Shown here in pieces: positions 27,131 through 36,325 of a stretch of DNA of 64,000 bases (the first letter of the stretch is position 1; every line of letters begins with the position of its first letter). The stretch is from the NCBI GenBank assembly GCA_002328835.1, contig DCWN01000041.1, forward strand, positions 137,529 to 201,528, given 5' to 3'. The notes beneath the pieces were generated by a model, which did no database searches, had not been told where the DNA came from, and saw only the letters and a list, made by a program, of their open reading frames with translations. This stretch comes from Acidobacteria bacterium UBA2161 (GTDB lineage Bacteria; Acidobacteriota; Vicinamibacteria; Vicinamibacterales; UBA823). The position numbers were made by a program, and so were the translations under genes.

Positions 27131-29563
27131 ATGAGCGATCACGACGAACGTCACGACACCGACAGCGTCCAGAGCGCTGAGCCCCCGCCCTCTATTCCCG
27201 CAGAGGTCCCGGTGCTGCCGCTCCGGGACACGGTCCTGTTTCCCAACTCGTTCATTCCGCTGGCCGTCGCCCGCGAGAGTTCGGTGCGCCTGATTGACGA
27301 GGCCACCTCCTCCGGGTCGTTGATCGGCGTGTTCACCCAGCGCGAGGCCTCGACCGAGGAGCCGACCCAGGACGATCTGTATCCGGTCGGAACCGCCACC
27401 CACATCCACAAGATGTTCAAGCTGCCGGACGGCAGCCTGCGCCTCATCGTGCAGGGCCTCGAACGGATCTCACTGGTGCGCCTCGCGACCGCGCATCCCT
27501 ACCTGCGGGCCGAGGTGAAGCGGGCCGAGGACGTGATCGGAGACGAGGATCGACTTGAAATCGACGCGCTGCAGCGCAACATCAAGACGAACTTCCAGCA
27601 GGTCGTCTCGCTTTCACCGCTGCTCTCGGACGACCTGCAGGTGCTGGCGTCGAACATCGACGAGCCCGCCAAGCTGGCCGACTTCATTGCCTCGAGCCTG
27701 ACGACGATTCCGACGTCGGTGAAGCAGGAGGTGCTGGAGACGCTCGACATCCGCAGCCGCGTGGATCGGCTCAACCGGATCTTGATCAAGGAACTCGAAG
27801 TGCTCGAGCTGGGGTCGAAGATCCAGTCGCAGGTTCAGTCCGAGGTCGGCAAGAACCAGCGCGACTACTTCCTGCGCGAGCAGATGAAGGCAATTCAGAA
27901 GGAGCTGGGTGAAGGCGACGAGCAGGCGAAGGAGATCGAGGAGCTTCGGGCCAAGATCGAGGGCGTCGGGTTGCCGGAGGCCGTGCTCAAAGAGGCACTG
28001 CGCGAGCTAGATAGGCTCTCGAAGATGCCGGTCGCGGCGGCCGAATACACCGTCTCGCGTACGTATCTCGACTGGATGGTCGCGCTGCCGTGGAACGCCC
28101 GGACCGACGAGATCATCGATCTGGCGCGAACGAAGGCGGTGCTGGACGCCGATCACTCCGATCTCGAAAAGGCGAAGGATCGGATTCTGGAATATCTCGC
28201 GGTCCGAAAACTGAACCCTGAGATCAAGAGCCCGATTCTGTGCTTTGTCGGGCCACCGGGAGTCGGCAAGACCTCGCTGGCCAAGTCGATCGCCGCGGCG
28301 CTCGAGCGGAAGCTCGTGCGCGTCTCGCTCGGCGGGATGCGGGACGAAGCCGAGATTCGCGGACATCGCCGCACCTACATCGGCGCGTTGCCCGGACAGA
28401 TCATTCAGGGCCTGCGGAGAGCCGAGTCGAAGAACCCCGTCTTCGTGCTGGACGAGATCGACAAACTCGGTTCGGACTTTCGGGGCGATCCGGCGTCGGC
28501 CCTGCTCGAGGTGCTCGATCCCGAACAGAACAACACGTTCCGCGATCACTACCTCGACGTCCCGTTCGACCTCTCCGAGATCTTGTTCATCACGACCGCG
28601 AACGTGCTCGATCCGGTGGCGCCGGCCCTGCGCGACCGCATGGAGGTGCTCGAGTTACCGGGCTACACCGACGAAGAGAAGCTGAAGATCGCGCGAGAAC
28701 ATCTGGTGGGTCGGCAGATCGAGAATCATGGCCTGACGCCCGAGCAGATCAGCTTCGACGACGCCGCGCTCCAGGCGGTCATCCGCGGCTATACGCGCGA
28801 AGCTGGCGTCCGGAACCTCGAGCGCGAGGTCGGTGCGCTCTGCCGCAAGGTCGCGCGGCAGCGAGCGGAGGGTGTCGAGACACCGGTCGCGGTATCACCC
28901 GACGTCGTGGTGGAGATGCTCGGCGCGCCGAAGTTCCATGACGAGGAAGTGGCTGACCGTACGAAGGACCCGGGCGTGGCCGTCGGCCTCGCCTGGACGC
29001 CGGCCGGTGGCGAGGTGCTGTTCGTCGAGGCGACGCTGATGCCGGGTGGCGGCGCACTGACGCTGACCGGACAGCTGGGCGACGTCATGAAGGAGTCGGC
29101 ACAGACCGCGCTGTCGTGGTTCAGGGCTCACGCCGAGGACTACGGCGTCGACACGGCATTCTTCCAGCAGGCCGAGTTGCACGTGCACGTGCCGTCGGGT
29201 GCGATTCCCAAGGACGGACCGTCGGCTGGTGTCACGATGGCCACGGCGCTGGCGTCGCGCTTGACGAAGCGGCCGGTCCGCGAGGACCTCGCGATGACGG
29301 GCGAGGTGACGCTGTCGGGCCGCGTCCTGCCGGTCGGCGGGATCAAGGAGAAGGTGCTCGCCGCGCGGCGCCTCGGGATTGCCCACGTCGTCGTCCCGCG
29401 CCTGAATCGGAAGAACATCGACGAGGATTTGAGCGAGGATCTGCGCCGCGACATGACGATCCACTACGTCAGTTCGGTCGACGAGGTGATCGACTTGGCG
29501 CTCCAGCCCGCCAAGACGTCGGACCGCCGCTCCGAACCTCCGATCCCGCACATTGCAGGCTGA
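27131..29563 (+). CDS. lon: ATP-dependent protease Lon (LonA)
   Basis: 810 residues. It has an N-terminal substrate domain (VPVLPLRDTVLFPNSFIPLA), a coiled-coil, and an AAA+ module with Walker A GPPGVGKT near 373 and Walker B VFVLDEIDKLG. The protease domain has PKDGPSAGVTMATAL with the catalytic Ser near 698 and the partner Lys in GGIKEKVLAARR. It degrades misfolded and regulatory proteins in the cytosol. Length and order are typical for LonA. It lies 74 bp after the dksA-like gene. Confidence 0.97.
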   Translation: MSDHDERHDTDSVQSAEPPPSIPAEVPVLPLRDTVLFPNSFIPLAVARESSVRLIDEATSSGSLIGVFTQREASTEEPTQDDLYPVGTATHIHKMFKLPDGSLRLIVQGLERISLVRLATAHPYLRAEVKRAEDVIGDEDRLEIDALQRNIKTNFQQVVSLSPLLSDDLQVLASNIDEPAKLADFIASSLTTIPTSVKQEVLETLDIRSRVDRLNRILIKELEVLELGSKIQSQVQSEVGKNQRDYFLREQMKAIQKELGEGDEQAKEIEELRAKIEGVGLPEAVLKEALRELDRLSKMPVAAAEYTVSRTYLDWMVALPWNARTDEIIDLARTKAVLDADHSDLEKAKDRILEYLAVRKLNPEIKSPILCFVGPPGVGKTSLAKSIAAALERKLVRVSLGGMRDEAEIRGHRRTYIGALPGQIIQGLRRAESKNPVFVLDEIDKLGSDFRGDPASALLEVLDPEQNNTFRDHYLDVPFDLSEILFITTANVLDPVAPALRDRMEVLELPGYTDEEKLKIAREHLVGRQIENHGLTPEQISFDDAALQAVIRGYTREAGVRNLEREVGALCRKVARQRAEGVETPVAVSPDVVVEMLGAPKFHDEEVADRTKDPGVAVGLAWTPAGGEVLFVEATLMPGGGALTLTGQLGDVMKESAQTALSWFRAHAEDYGVDTAFFQQAELHVHVPSGAIPKDGPSAGVTMATALASRLTKRPVREDLAMTGEVTLSGRVLPVGGIKEKVLAARRLGIAHVVVPRLNRKNIDEDLSEDLRRDMTIHYVSSVDEVIDLALQPAKTSDRRSEPPIPHIAG

Positions 29564-29575
29564 CTGAGTCGCTCA

Positions 29576-29589
29576 GGCGCGAGGCTGGG
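29576..29589. repeat. Intergenic 14-mer, copy 1
   Basis: GGCGCGAGGCTGGG in the lon/rluD convergent spacer. An identical copy at 38467-38480 and an inverted copy with one mismatch at 38547-38560 also lie between convergent genes. Confidence 0.3.
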
Positions 29590-29665
29590 CATTGCGTGGG
29601 AGGACAATCCTTCGGATCGCCCATCCGGGGGCTGCCCCGCGCCACCCAGCAGCCGAGATTCCAGA

Positions 29666-30631
29666 TCACCGACGTCTGAGGGTTTCCAGCACCCGTTCGA
29701 GGTCGTCGGGCATCGGGGCGTGAAACTCGACGCGCCGTGCGTCGCGCGGATGGGTGAACGCCAGCCGACTCGCGTGGAGGAACGGGCGCGTGAGCTGGGC
29801 CACGGCGCGGTGCTGGGGCGTCAGTCGTCGCCGGGTGCCGCCGTACACGGCGTCGCCGACCACGGCGTGGCCGATCGCTGCCAGGTGTACGCGAATCTGA
29901 TGGGTCCGACCGGTGGCGATGGCGACATGGACGAGCGTCAGCCCCTCGAGCGGTTCGGCTTTCACGATGCGCGTCACCGCGGTGCGCGCGCGGCGCGCGC
30001 GTGTCGTCATCCGCTGGCGCGCGACCCGATCCCGGCCGATCGGTAGATCGATCCGGCGTCCGGCCTGCACCTTCCCCCACACGAGCGCGACGTATTCCTT
30101 GTCGATCTCCCGATCGCGAAACTGACGGCTCAGCTCCTGGTGGGCCCGATCGTGCTTGGCGACGACCATCAGCCCCGACGTGCCCTTGTCCAGCCGGTGC
30201 ACGATGCCTGGCCGTTCCTCGCCGCCGATGCCGCTGAGGTCGTGCACGTGATGCAGCAGCGCGTTGACCAGCGTGCCGCGCGCGTGGCCGGCGGCCGGGT
30301 GCACGACCATGCCCGGCGGCTTGTTCACGACGACGAGATCGGCGTCTTGGTGGACGATGTCGAGGTCCAGGGCCTCGGGGTCCGGCCGTGGCGACGCCGG
30401 CGTGGGAATGGTGACGACGATCCGCGCGCCGGCGCGTGGAATCGCGCTCGGCTTGGCCGACGCGCCATCGACCCGCACGCGATCGGCCTTGATCAATCGT
30501 TGCACGAACGCCCTCGAGCGATCGGGCAGCAGTGTGGCGAGGAGGTGGTCGAGCCGGGCGCCCGCGTGCTCCTCGGGGACGCGGATCTCGATCCGATCCT
30601 CCGAGGCAGCCGGTTCGGCGGTTTCAGTCAT
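29666..30631 (-). CDS. rluD: 23S rRNA pseudouridine synthase RluD family
   Basis: 321 residues. An N-terminal S4 RNA-binding domain (about 22-80) is followed by the RluA-type catalytic domain with HRLDKGTSGLMVVAK, whose catalytic Asp is residue 148, and later GRTHQIRVHLAAIGHAVVGD. It modifies helix 69 uridines of 23S rRNA. It is the last gene of the ileS-lspA-lgt-rluD transcript, matching the common ileS-lspA-rluD order. Confidence 0.94.
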   Translation of the reverse strand: MTETAEPAASEDRIEIRVPEEHAGARLDHLLATLLPDRSRAFVQRLIKADRVRVDGASAKPSAIPRAGARIVVTIPTPASPRPDPEALDLDIVHQDADLVVVNKPPGMVVHPAAGHARGTLVNALLHHVHDLSGIGGEERPGIVHRLDKGTSGLMVVAKHDRAHQELSRQFRDREIDKEYVALVWGKVQAGRRIDLPIGRDRVARQRMTTRARRARTAVTRIVKAEPLEGLTLVHVAIATGRTHQIRVHLAAIGHAVVGDAVYGGTRRRLTPQHRAVAQLTRPFLHASRLAFTHPRDARRVEFHAPMPDDLERVLETLRRR

Positions 30632-30667
30632 GCAGTCGGCGGATGCCGCACGGGCGGCCGGTCGCGC

Positions 30668-31474
30668 TCAACGCGCCCGGCGGGGCGGGGCAGCGGCCGC
30701 GGCGCGACCACGCCTGGCCAGGTGCACCAGCATCCCGAGGCTCAGCGGGACGATCAGGACCGAGACGAACTGCGACGTCGACATGACGTCGAAGACCATT
30801 CCGCGCGGATCGCCACGGAAGAATTCGGTTACGAAGCGCGAAGCGCCGTAGAGCAGCATGTACAGCCAGAACGTCCTGCCAGCGAAGCCGTGCCCGCGCC
30901 GCTCGGTGCCGAGCAGGATCAAGAGAATCCCCAGTTCCGCGAACGATTCGTACAACTGGGTCGGATGCAGGTGGACGTCGAGCGGCGTGCCGACGTTGGC
31001 CGCCGCGAACGCGTTGGTGAATACGATGCCCCACGGGAGATCGGTCGGTCGGCCGTAGCAGCAGCCGGCCATGAGGCAGCCCAGACGGCCGACGGCATGG
31101 CCGAGCGCGATGCCGGGGGCGAACGCGTCGCAGGCCGTCCAGACGGGCATCCGATGTCGTCGCAGGTACCACCACGACACGGGGACGGCGAGCAGCAAGC
31201 CCCCGTAGAACACGCCGCCCGCGCGCACGAGCGACAGCATCCGCTCGGTGCTTTGCGAGAAATAGTCGAAGTCGACGACCAACAGCATCAGCTTGGCGCC
31301 GACCAGCGCCGACACGATGATCAAGATGCCGAGATCCATCACGCGGTTGGCGTCGAGGCCTCGCGTGGCGGAACGCAGCATCGCCAGCTTCAGGCCGAGC
31401 AGATAGGCCGCGGCGAGGAGCAAGCCGTAGCTGTAGAGCGTGATCGGGCCGAGTTCAAGCAGGGTTGGATACAT
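30668..31474 (-). CDS. lgt: Prolipoprotein diacylglyceryl transferase Lgt
   Basis: 268 residues, seven-helix inner-membrane enzyme adding diacylglyceryl to the lipobox cysteine. The Lgt signature region LGHAVGRLGCLMAGCCYGRP and the later HPTQLYESFAEL are present. Its start overlaps the lspA 3' end by 20 bp. Lgt and LspA are thus produced together, fitting the many lipoproteins in the window. Confidence 0.95.
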   Translation of the reverse strand: MYPTLLELGPITLYSYGLLLAAAYLLGLKLAMLRSATRGLDANRVMDLGILIIVSALVGAKLMLLVVDFDYFSQSTERMLSLVRAGGVFYGGLLLAVPVSWWYLRRHRMPVWTACDAFAPGIALGHAVGRLGCLMAGCCYGRPTDLPWGIVFTNAFAAANVGTPLDVHLHPTQLYESFAELGILLILLGTERRGHGFAGRTFWLYMLLYGASRFVTEFFRGDPRGMVFDVMSTSQFVSVLIVPLSLGMLVHLARRGRAAAAAPPRRAR

Positions 31475-31991
31475 CGTGGTGTCCCGTCAGCAGCGTGTCG
31501 GCGAGCAGCAAGCCGGCGCCGATGGTGATGGCCGAGTCGGCGACGTTGAACGCCCAGAAATGGTAGGTGCCCCAGTACACGTCGACGAAATCGACGACAT
31601 GTCCGATGGCGACCCGATCGATGAGGTTGCCGAGCGCCCCGCCGAGAATCAGCGCCAGGCCAAGGCGTGCCGCGGGTCCGTGCGACTCCGCCTGGGAGGC
31701 ATAGACGCCGAGCGCCACGAGCGCCACGAGCGCCACGCCGGTCATGACCACCGCCTTGAACGGGAAGTCGGCGCTGTTGAGAATGCCGAATGCCGCCCCG
31801 GTGTTCCGCACGTGGGTGAGGTTCAGCAGGCCCGGCACCAGGCTCACGCTGTCGTGCAGCGGTACGAGCTGCTTGACCAGCGCCTTGCTGATCTGATCGG
31901 CGACGACGACGCCGCCGGCGACGATGAGCGCCGCGTGTCGCACGCGGGGCAGCTGCCAGATGGCGCCGAGGAATGACGGGAGCGTCGCCAT
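31455..31991 (-). CDS. lspA: Lipoprotein signal peptidase LspA
   Basis: 178 residues, four transmembrane helices. The catalytic aspartates are Asp125 (GNLIDRVAIGHVVDFVD) and Asp152 (FNVADSAITIG). The NTGAAFGIL motif is also present. ATG 31991 gives the family N-terminus. The longer open frame upstream is antisense-like sequence inside ileS. The 3' end overlaps lgt by 20 bp, and ileS ends 19 bp upstream. Confidence 0.95.
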   Translation of the reverse strand: MATLPSFLGAIWQLPRVRHAALIVAGGVVVADQISKALVKQLVPLHDSVSLVPGLLNLTHVRNTGAAFGILNSADFPFKAVVMTGVALVALVALGVYASQAESHGPAARLGLALILGGALGNLIDRVAIGHVVDFVDVYWGTYHFWAFNVADSAITIGAGLLLADTLLTGHHDVSNPA

Positions 31992-32010
31992 GAAATGACC
32001 AGACGCGGCG

Positions 32011-34827
32011 CTAGCCGGGCTGCGCACCGGCGAGGTCGAGCATCTCGACGCAGCGCGCACAGACGCCCTGGCGTTCGGGACGGTCCGACACCGACGCCAC
32101 GTAGCGCCAGCAGCGCTCGCACTTGACGCCTTCGGCCCGACCCACTTCGATCGCAATCGTCTCGCCGGCCACCGGGCTGTCGCCGTCGGTGGGCGCGGGC
32201 TCGCCGTCGACCTCCGCTTGCGCGATGAACAGCGTCGGCAACTCGTCGGTGTACCGATCGAGGAGCGCACGGGTCTCGCCGCCGGCGCGGAGCCGGACCC
32301 GGGCTTCGAGCGACGTGCCGACCGTCTTGTCCTTCCGCAGGGCTTCGATCCGAGCGTTGACCGCTTCGCGAATCCTGATGAGCCGGTCCCAGCGCTGGAC
32401 GAGATCGCGATCGATCATCGCCTCGAGCCCCGCCGGGAAGTCGGCTAGATGCACCGAGACGTCGCGTTCACCCGGCAGCACCTTCCACAGTTCGTCGGCC
32501 GTCACCGGCAGGATCGGGGCGATGAGCCGAGCCAGGCCGTCGGCCATCTGGAAGATCACCGTCTGCGTCGATCGGCGCGAGCGATGGCCTGGCGCAAACG
32601 TGTAGAGGTGGTCCTTGGCGACATCGATGTAGAGCGAACTCACGTCGACTGTCAGGAATCCGTTCAGGGCGTGAAAGATCGTCTGAAAATCGTACTCCTC
32701 GTAGGCCGCCACGATCCGCGAGGCGGTTTCAGCGTAGCGAGAGAGGCCGAACCTGTCCAGCTCGTCCAACTGGTCGATGGAAACTGTGTCGGTGGCCGGA
32801 TCGAAATCGTGGAGATTCGCCGCGAGGATCCGCAGAGTATTGCGGATCTTCCGGTAGGCCTCGACCACACGCGCCAGGATCTCCTTGCCGATCCGGACGT
32901 CCTCCCGGTAGTCGACCATCGCGACCCACAGCCGCAGCACCTCCGCGCCGCTCTGCTCGATGACGGCTTGCGGCGCGATGTCGTTCCCGAGTGACTTCGA
33001 CATCTTGTGGCCCGACTCGTCGACGACGAAGCCGTGGGTGATCACCTGCCGGTACGGCGCTCGGCCGCGCGTGGCCAGTCCGACCAGCAGCGAGCTGTGG
33101 AACCACCCGCGATACTGATCGCTGCCTTCGAGATAGATCTCGGCGGGCCATCCGAGATCTCGCTCCTCGAGCACGGCCTCGTGACTCGAGCCTGAATCGA
33201 ACCAGACGTCGAGGATGTCGCGCTCGCGCTTGAACTCCTTCCCGCCGCACCCGCCGCAGACCTGGTCGGGCGGCACGAACTCGGCCAACGCTCGCTCGTA
33301 CCAGGCATCGGCGCCGTGCTCCTCGAACACGTCGGCGGCCCGATCGGTCAGCGCCGTCGTCAGCGTCGCTTCACCGCACGCCGTGCAGTACACCGCCGGA
33401 ATCGGGACGCCCCACGACCGCTGGCGCGAGATGCACCAGTCCGGGCGGTTGGCCAGCATGTTGTGGATCCGCTCCTGGCCCCAGGCCGGGAACCACTGCA
33501 CCTTCTGGATGGCGTCCAGCGCGCGCTGCCGCAACTCGGCCGTTTCCATCGCGATGAACCACTGCGCGGTCGCCAGGAAGATCACCGGGTGATGGCACCG
33601 CCAGCAGTGCGGATAGGTGTGCTCGAGGGTCGCGCGTTGCCAGAGCCGTCCGGCGTCGTCGAGGGCGTCGGCGATCGCGGGGTTCGCGTCGAAGACCTTC
33701 ATTCCGGCGAACCGTTCGACCGTGTCGTCGAACACCCCGTCCGCACCGACCGGGGCGTACGTCTCGAGCCCGTACGTCACCCCGGTGTTGAAGTCGTCGG
33801 CGCCATGGCCGGGCGCCGTATGCACGACGCCGGTGCCCTGTTCCAGGGTTACGTAGTCGCCGAGCACGCCGACCGACGCCCGGTCGTACAACGGATGCTC
33901 GAAGCGCAGGCCCTCGAAGGCGCGCCCCTTCGCCACGGCCAGTCGTTCGGTGAGCGGCCGACCGACATCGGTCGCGACACGCTCGCCGAGCGCGTCGGCG
34001 ACGATGACGGCCGGGCCGTCCGGACCGGTGGCGTAGATGCCGTAGTCGAGGTCCGGATGAAACGCGACGGCCAGGTTCGAGGGAATCGTCCACGGCGTCG
34101 TCGTCCAGATGAGGGCGGACAGGGCGCGCCCCTCCAGTCCGGGTAGCGCGCCGGCGAGTGTCGCCGCGGATGCAGCGCTCAGTGGGAATTCCACGTAGAC
34201 CGACGGCGAGGTGTGCGTGTCGTACTCGACTTCGGCCTCGGCCAGCGCGGTGCGGCAGTGGATGCACCAGTGGACTGGCTTCTTGCCGCGGTACACCATG
34301 CCCTGGTCGACGAAACGGCCGAGCGCTCGGACGATGTCGGCCTGATAGTGGAAGGCCATCGTCAGGTAGGGCCGCGTCCAATCGCCGCTGACGCCGAGCC
34401 GGCGAAAGTCCACGCGCTGCTCGTCGAGATAGCGGTCCGCGTAAGCACGGCAGGCGCGCCGCAAGTCCGCCGTGCTCATGTCGCGCCTCTTGGACCCGAG
34501 TTCGCGCTCGACCCTGAGCTCGATCGGCAAGCCGTGGCAGTCCCAGCCTGGCACGTACGGGCTGTCGAAGCCGGCCATCGTCTTCGATCGCACGACGAAG
34601 TCCTTCAGGATCTTGTTGAGGGCGGTCCCGATGTGAATGCGGCCATTCGCGTACGGCGGGCCATCGTGGAGCACGCTTCGCGGCGCCCCGGCCCGTCGCT
34701 CGCGGATCAACTCGTAGAGCCCGATCTCGTCCCAGCGCGCGAAGGCCGCCGGTTCGGCCTTCTGCAGGCTCGCCTTCATCGGGAACGCGGTGCGAGGGAG
34801 ATTGAGAGTCGCCTTCCAGTCGGCCAT
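32011..34827 (-). CDS. ileS: Isoleucyl-tRNA synthetase
   Basis: 938 residues. Class I signature HIGT is at 65-68 and KMSKSLGND near 608. The CP1 editing domain lies between them (TTPWTIPSNLAVAFHPD). A C-terminal zinc-binding pair is present (CERCWRYV ... CARCVEML). ATG 34827 gives the bacterial N-terminus. Upstream in-frame sequence is antisense to the M16 peptidase gene. A TACAAT about 70 nt upstream may be the -10. No T-box structure was found in the leader. It heads the ileS-lspA-lgt-rluD operon. Confidence 0.96.
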   Translation of the reverse strand: MADWKATLNLPRTAFPMKASLQKAEPAAFARWDEIGLYELIRERRAGAPRSVLHDGPPYANGRIHIGTALNKILKDFVVRSKTMAGFDSPYVPGWDCHGLPIELRVERELGSKRRDMSTADLRRACRAYADRYLDEQRVDFRRLGVSGDWTRPYLTMAFHYQADIVRALGRFVDQGMVYRGKKPVHWCIHCRTALAEAEVEYDTHTSPSVYVEFPLSAASAATLAGALPGLEGRALSALIWTTTPWTIPSNLAVAFHPDLDYGIYATGPDGPAVIVADALGERVATDVGRPLTERLAVAKGRAFEGLRFEHPLYDRASVGVLGDYVTLEQGTGVVHTAPGHGADDFNTGVTYGLETYAPVGADGVFDDTVERFAGMKVFDANPAIADALDDAGRLWQRATLEHTYPHCWRCHHPVIFLATAQWFIAMETAELRQRALDAIQKVQWFPAWGQERIHNMLANRPDWCISRQRSWGVPIPAVYCTACGEATLTTALTDRAADVFEEHGADAWYERALAEFVPPDQVCGGCGGKEFKRERDILDVWFDSGSSHEAVLEERDLGWPAEIYLEGSDQYRGWFHSSLLVGLATRGRAPYRQVITHGFVVDESGHKMSKSLGNDIAPQAVIEQSGAEVLRLWVAMVDYREDVRIGKEILARVVEAYRKIRNTLRILAANLHDFDPATDTVSIDQLDELDRFGLSRYAETASRIVAAYEEYDFQTIFHALNGFLTVDVSSLYIDVAKDHLYTFAPGHRSRRSTQTVIFQMADGLARLIAPILPVTADELWKVLPGERDVSVHLADFPAGLEAMIDRDLVQRWDRLIRIREAVNARIEALRKDKTVGTSLEARVRLRAGGETRALLDRYTDELPTLFIAQAEVDGEPAPTDGDSPVAGETIAIEVGRAEGVKCERCWRYVASVSDRPERQGVCARCVEMLDLAGAQPG

Positions 34828-34957
34828 GAGACGTCGTCTGCTGCCAGGGTTCGATCGGACCGTCGCGCGGCTGACGGACGCGCCGCGCACCTGTTTATTG
34901 TAGTGCAACCAGTGTCGGCGCGATCGTCGGGCCGCGGAAGGGGCCGGCGCGGACTTG

Positions 34958-34963
34958 TATAAT
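34958..34963 (+). promoter_or_regulatory. -10 TATAAT, 6 nt before the M16 start
   Basis: A perfect TATAAT at 34958-34963 with ATG at 34970. Transcription would begin at or next to the start codon. No Shine-Dalgarno is present. Confidence 0.6.
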
Positions 34964-34969
34964 GCCGCG

Positions 34970-36280
34970 ATGTCTTCTGAAGGCGACGCGCCCGAGGGAC
35001 CGTCCGTTCGCTCGGTCGTGCTCGACAACGGCCTCACGGTGCTCGTGCACGAGCAGCACGCCGCGCCACTGGCCTCGGTCTGGTGCTGGTACCGGGTCGG
35101 CTCGAAGGACGAGCGGACCGGGTCGACCGGCATCTCGCACTGGGTCGAGCATATGAATTTCAAGGGGACGACCAACATTCCCAGAGAACAGATCAAGGGG
35201 ATCATCGAGCGCTACGGGGGCTCGTGGAACGGCTACACCTGGATCGACCAGACCGCCTACATGGAGACCGCGGCCAGCCACGCGCTCGATCACATGTTGT
35301 TCATCGAGTCGGAGCGGATGTCGAACGGCCTCTACGAACCGGCCGAATGCGAATCCGAGCGCACCGTGATCATCTCGGAGCTACAGGGAGGCGAGAACGA
35401 TCCGGAACAGCTGCTGGACATCGAGGTCACGGCGACGGCGTTCAAGGCGCACCCCTACCGCCATCCGACCATCGGGTGGATCGGAGATCTGCAGCGGATG
35501 AGCCGCGACGATCTCTACGGCTACTACCGTCGCTTCTACGCGCCGAACAACGCGACACTGGTCATCGTGGGCGACGTCGACACCGACGACGCGCTCCGCC
35601 TGGCGGAACGACGCTTCGGTGCCATCCCCAGCGTCCCGCCGGGCGACCGCGTCCGGACGGAGGAACCGGCGCAGACCGGCGAACGTCGCCTGACGGTCAT
35701 GCGTGAAGGTGCCACCGCCTACTGGAAGGCGGCGTATCATGCCCCGGCCGTCGGCGACGCCGACTTTGCTCCGATGCTCCTACTGGACGCCGTCCTGACC
35801 GGCGCGAAAGGCGTCAACCTCTGGTCGAGTTTTCAGGGCCAGACGCCCCAGCGCACCGCACGCCTCTACCGAGCTCTCGTGGACGGCGGCCTGGCCTCGG
35901 GCGTGGACGGGGCCCTGCTGCCGACCGAGGATCCGTATCTGTTCGCCGTGTCCGCCGAAGCGACGGCCGGAACCGCGTTGACCTCGCTCGAAGCGGCGGC
36001 ACTCGACGTGCTCGATCGTGTCCGCCTTGAAGGGATTACCCAGCCAGAACTCGAGCGGGCGAAGCGGCAGTTCCGGGCACGCCTGGTCTTCGAGAATGAC
36101 AGCGTTACCAACATTGCCCATCAACTCGGGTACTTCGCGACCGTGGCGTCCCTCGACCTCTTTCGCGCGCTGCCGGGTCGGATCGCGGCCGTGACGCTCG
36201 AGCAGGTGGCCGACGTCGCGCGCCGTCATCTCGCGCCGAGCAATCGGACGATCGGGTGGTTCCAGCCGCTGGCGGCCTGA
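34970..36280 (+). CDS. M16-family zinc peptidase, catalytic subunit
   Basis: 436 residues. The inverted zinc motif HxxEH is intact (His57, Glu60, His61 in SHWVEHMNFKGT), with the downstream Glu in the ESERTVIISELQG region. M16B peptidases of this type pair with an inactive partner, here encoded 45 bp downstream, to form a clamshell peptidase. No signal peptide is visible. Start ATG 34970 is preferred over 34955, which lies upstream of the -10 element. Confidence 0.9.
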   Translation: MSSEGDAPEGPSVRSVVLDNGLTVLVHEQHAAPLASVWCWYRVGSKDERTGSTGISHWVEHMNFKGTTNIPREQIKGIIERYGGSWNGYTWIDQTAYMETAASHALDHMLFIESERMSNGLYEPAECESERTVIISELQGGENDPEQLLDIEVTATAFKAHPYRHPTIGWIGDLQRMSRDDLYGYYRRFYAPNNATLVIVGDVDTDDALRLAERRFGAIPSVPPGDRVRTEEPAQTGERRLTVMREGATAYWKAAYHAPAVGDADFAPMLLLDAVLTGAKGVNLWSSFQGQTPQRTARLYRALVDGGLASGVDGALLPTEDPYLFAVSAEATAGTALTSLEAAALDVLDRVRLEGITQPELERAKRQFRARLVFENDSVTNIAHQLGYFATVASLDLFRALPGRIAAVTLEQVADVARRHLAPSNRTIGWFQPLAA

Positions 36281-36325
36281 TCGTAGACGCATCACGACCG
36301 CAGCTCGCAGCTCCGATCGCGCATC

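Noticed and set aside
34828..34905. T-box or other tRNA-sensing riboswitch in the ileS leader
   Set aside because: The leader is only about 70 nt, with no T-box consensus or terminator/antiterminator pair.
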